The notes under the pieces are model-generated. The model saw only the letters and a list, made by a program, of their open reading frames with translations. It was not told where the DNA came from and searched no databases. Position numbers and translations under genes: made by a program. A DNA stretch of 5,591 nt from Deltaproteobacteria bacterium (GTDB taxonomy: Bacteria > Myxococcota > UBA727 > JABDBI01), in the NCBI GenBank assembly GCA_016764955.1, contig JAESQZ010000139.1, forward strand, positions 1-5,591. The letters run 5' to 3'. Of this stretch, positions 5,111 to 5,591 are shown piece by piece. Numbering within the stretch: position 1 is the first letter of the stretch; each line of letters opens with the position of its first letter.

Positions 5111-5591
5111 TCATACCCCTTATTTTCCAAAGGCTGGCCGTTGTGCTCAAGGGCTGGCCCTTTTGTAATTTCACCAATTTCGATTCCAAAACGAGATTTA
5201 GGCGCCGTAAAAAGCAGGGCATAATCTTCGCCGCCATAGAGCGCATGTTCTAAGCTGACGTCTTTATAACAAGGCACATGATGCAGTTCGGCGCCTACTT
5301 TGGAAGCTTTGCAAAGTCTATGCAAATCTTTGGCAAGGCCGTCTGAAATATCCATGCAAGCGGTTGCATGATTAACTAACTTTTGGCCTAGCTCAAGTTC
5401 TGGCGTTGGGTAGAGGTGCTGGATTGCCACGTCGCTATGCTCCTCGCAATGACGATTAGCCATCAGCCATTCAAGCCCCGCCGCAGACGCCCCCAAAGCT
5501 TTACTCACATAAATCTTATCACCAGGCTTTGCACCTCGACGCCCTAACGGCTTTCCAGCCACATCACCAAATATCGTAATCGCACAGCCAA
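5089..5591 (-). CDS. thiL: Thiamine-monophosphate kinase, C-terminal part (5' end outside window)
   Basis: The visible 166 residues are the C-terminal half of ThiL, which phosphorylates thiamine monophosphate to thiamine diphosphate with ATP. The frame is open to the window edge, where it begins with CAITIFGDV, so the GTG at 5562 is not the true start. Recognisable blocks are GRRGAKPGDKIYVSKALG (family RSGARPGDxIYVTGxLG), then ACMDISDGLAKDL (family DISDGL), YGGEDYALLFTAP (family GGEDYELLFT) and the terminal GYDHF. The N-terminal ATP- and Mg-binding part lies beyond the window. Two oddities are visible. A palindromic repeat translated as NRHCEEHSDVAIQH interrupts the segment before LYPTPELELGQ. 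The segment between FTAP and EIGEIT is shorter than usual. The frame is intact, so activity is plausible. The 3' end overlaps the GST gene by 22 bp. Confidence 0.92.
   Translation of the reverse strand, partial: GCAITIFGDVAGKPLGRRGAKPGDKIYVSKALGASAAGLEWLMANRHCEEHSDVAIQHLYPTPELELGQKLVNHATACMDISDGLAKDLHRLCKASKVGAELHHVPCYKDVSLEHALYGGEDYALLFTAPKSRFGIEIGEITKGPALEHNGQPLENKGYDHFSVFS
5420..5456. repeat. Dispersed repeat (RHCEE-SDVAIQ type) inside thiL
   Basis: On the minus strand the segment reads CGTCATTGCGAGGAGC, then a short variable piece, then CGACGTGGCAATCCA. This is a close match to a dispersed repeat known from many bacterial genomes, with ATTGC at 5423-5427 pairing GCAAT at 5446-5450. Translated in the thiL frame it gives RHCEEHSDVAIQ, a peptide not native to ThiL. 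It keeps the reading frame open. The outer limits are approximate. Confidence 0.8.

Noticed and set aside
5149..5164. AAGGG-CTGG-CCCTT followed by two further Ts, as a terminator for the GST gene
   Set aside because: The stem is only 5 bp with a short T tract and lies within thiL coding sequence, so it is too weak to call.
5001..5246. 81-codon open frame on the minus strand
   Set aside because: It straddles the ends of the GST gene and thiL in a different frame from both and has no family-like features.

Overview
The window looks like a compact, moderately AT-rich proteobacterial chromosome segment. Lineage cannot be proven here. The best hints are a HisRS with a four-cysteine insert, two dispersed palindromic repeat families of the kind common in host-associated Proteobacteria (peptides VIPAKAGIQ and RHCEE-SDVAIQ) placed in-frame inside genes, and a decayed small holin-like gene. 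I favour an alphaproteobacterium with a host-associated or symbiont-like style of genome, at low to moderate confidence.

Layout. At 69-704 (+) is a helix-turn-helix protein, probably TTG-initiated, whose reading frame runs through a composite palindromic repeat (about 244-355). Positions 705-944 hold no convincing large gene, only a hairpin (740-761) and a possible tiny exported peptide (859-948, +). At 1836 down to 945 (-) two genes for small Sec-exported proteins of unknown family are separated by one base. The Shine-Dalgarno of the second lies inside the last codons of the first, and a sigma70-like promoter lies just upstream. At 2919 down to 1930 (-) is a FemAB/GNAT-like acyltransferase.

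At 2926-3168 (+) is an 80-codon holin-like membrane protein gene with two in-frame stop codons and no frameshift, so a pseudogene. It starts 6 bp from the divergent acyltransferase start and ends overlapping the hisS stop end. At 4433 down to 3147 (-) is hisS. At 4457-5110 (+) is a glutathione S-transferase-like gene, divergent from hisS. At 5591 down to 5089 (-) is the C-terminal half of thiL, running off the window, with the second repeat family inside it and its tail overlapping the GST gene.

How the genes relate. Only the two secreted-protein genes form an obvious functional unit. HisS (tRNA charging), ThiL (thiamine diphosphate synthesis), the GST and the acyltransferase are single housekeeping or accessory genes packed head-to-head and tail-to-tail. 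Regulatory signals must therefore lie inside neighbouring coding sequence. The most unusual parts are the unrecognised exported pair, the two in-frame repeats, and the cleanly nonsense-inactivated holin-like gene. I see no CRISPR, transposase, tRNA, rRNA or clear defence system.
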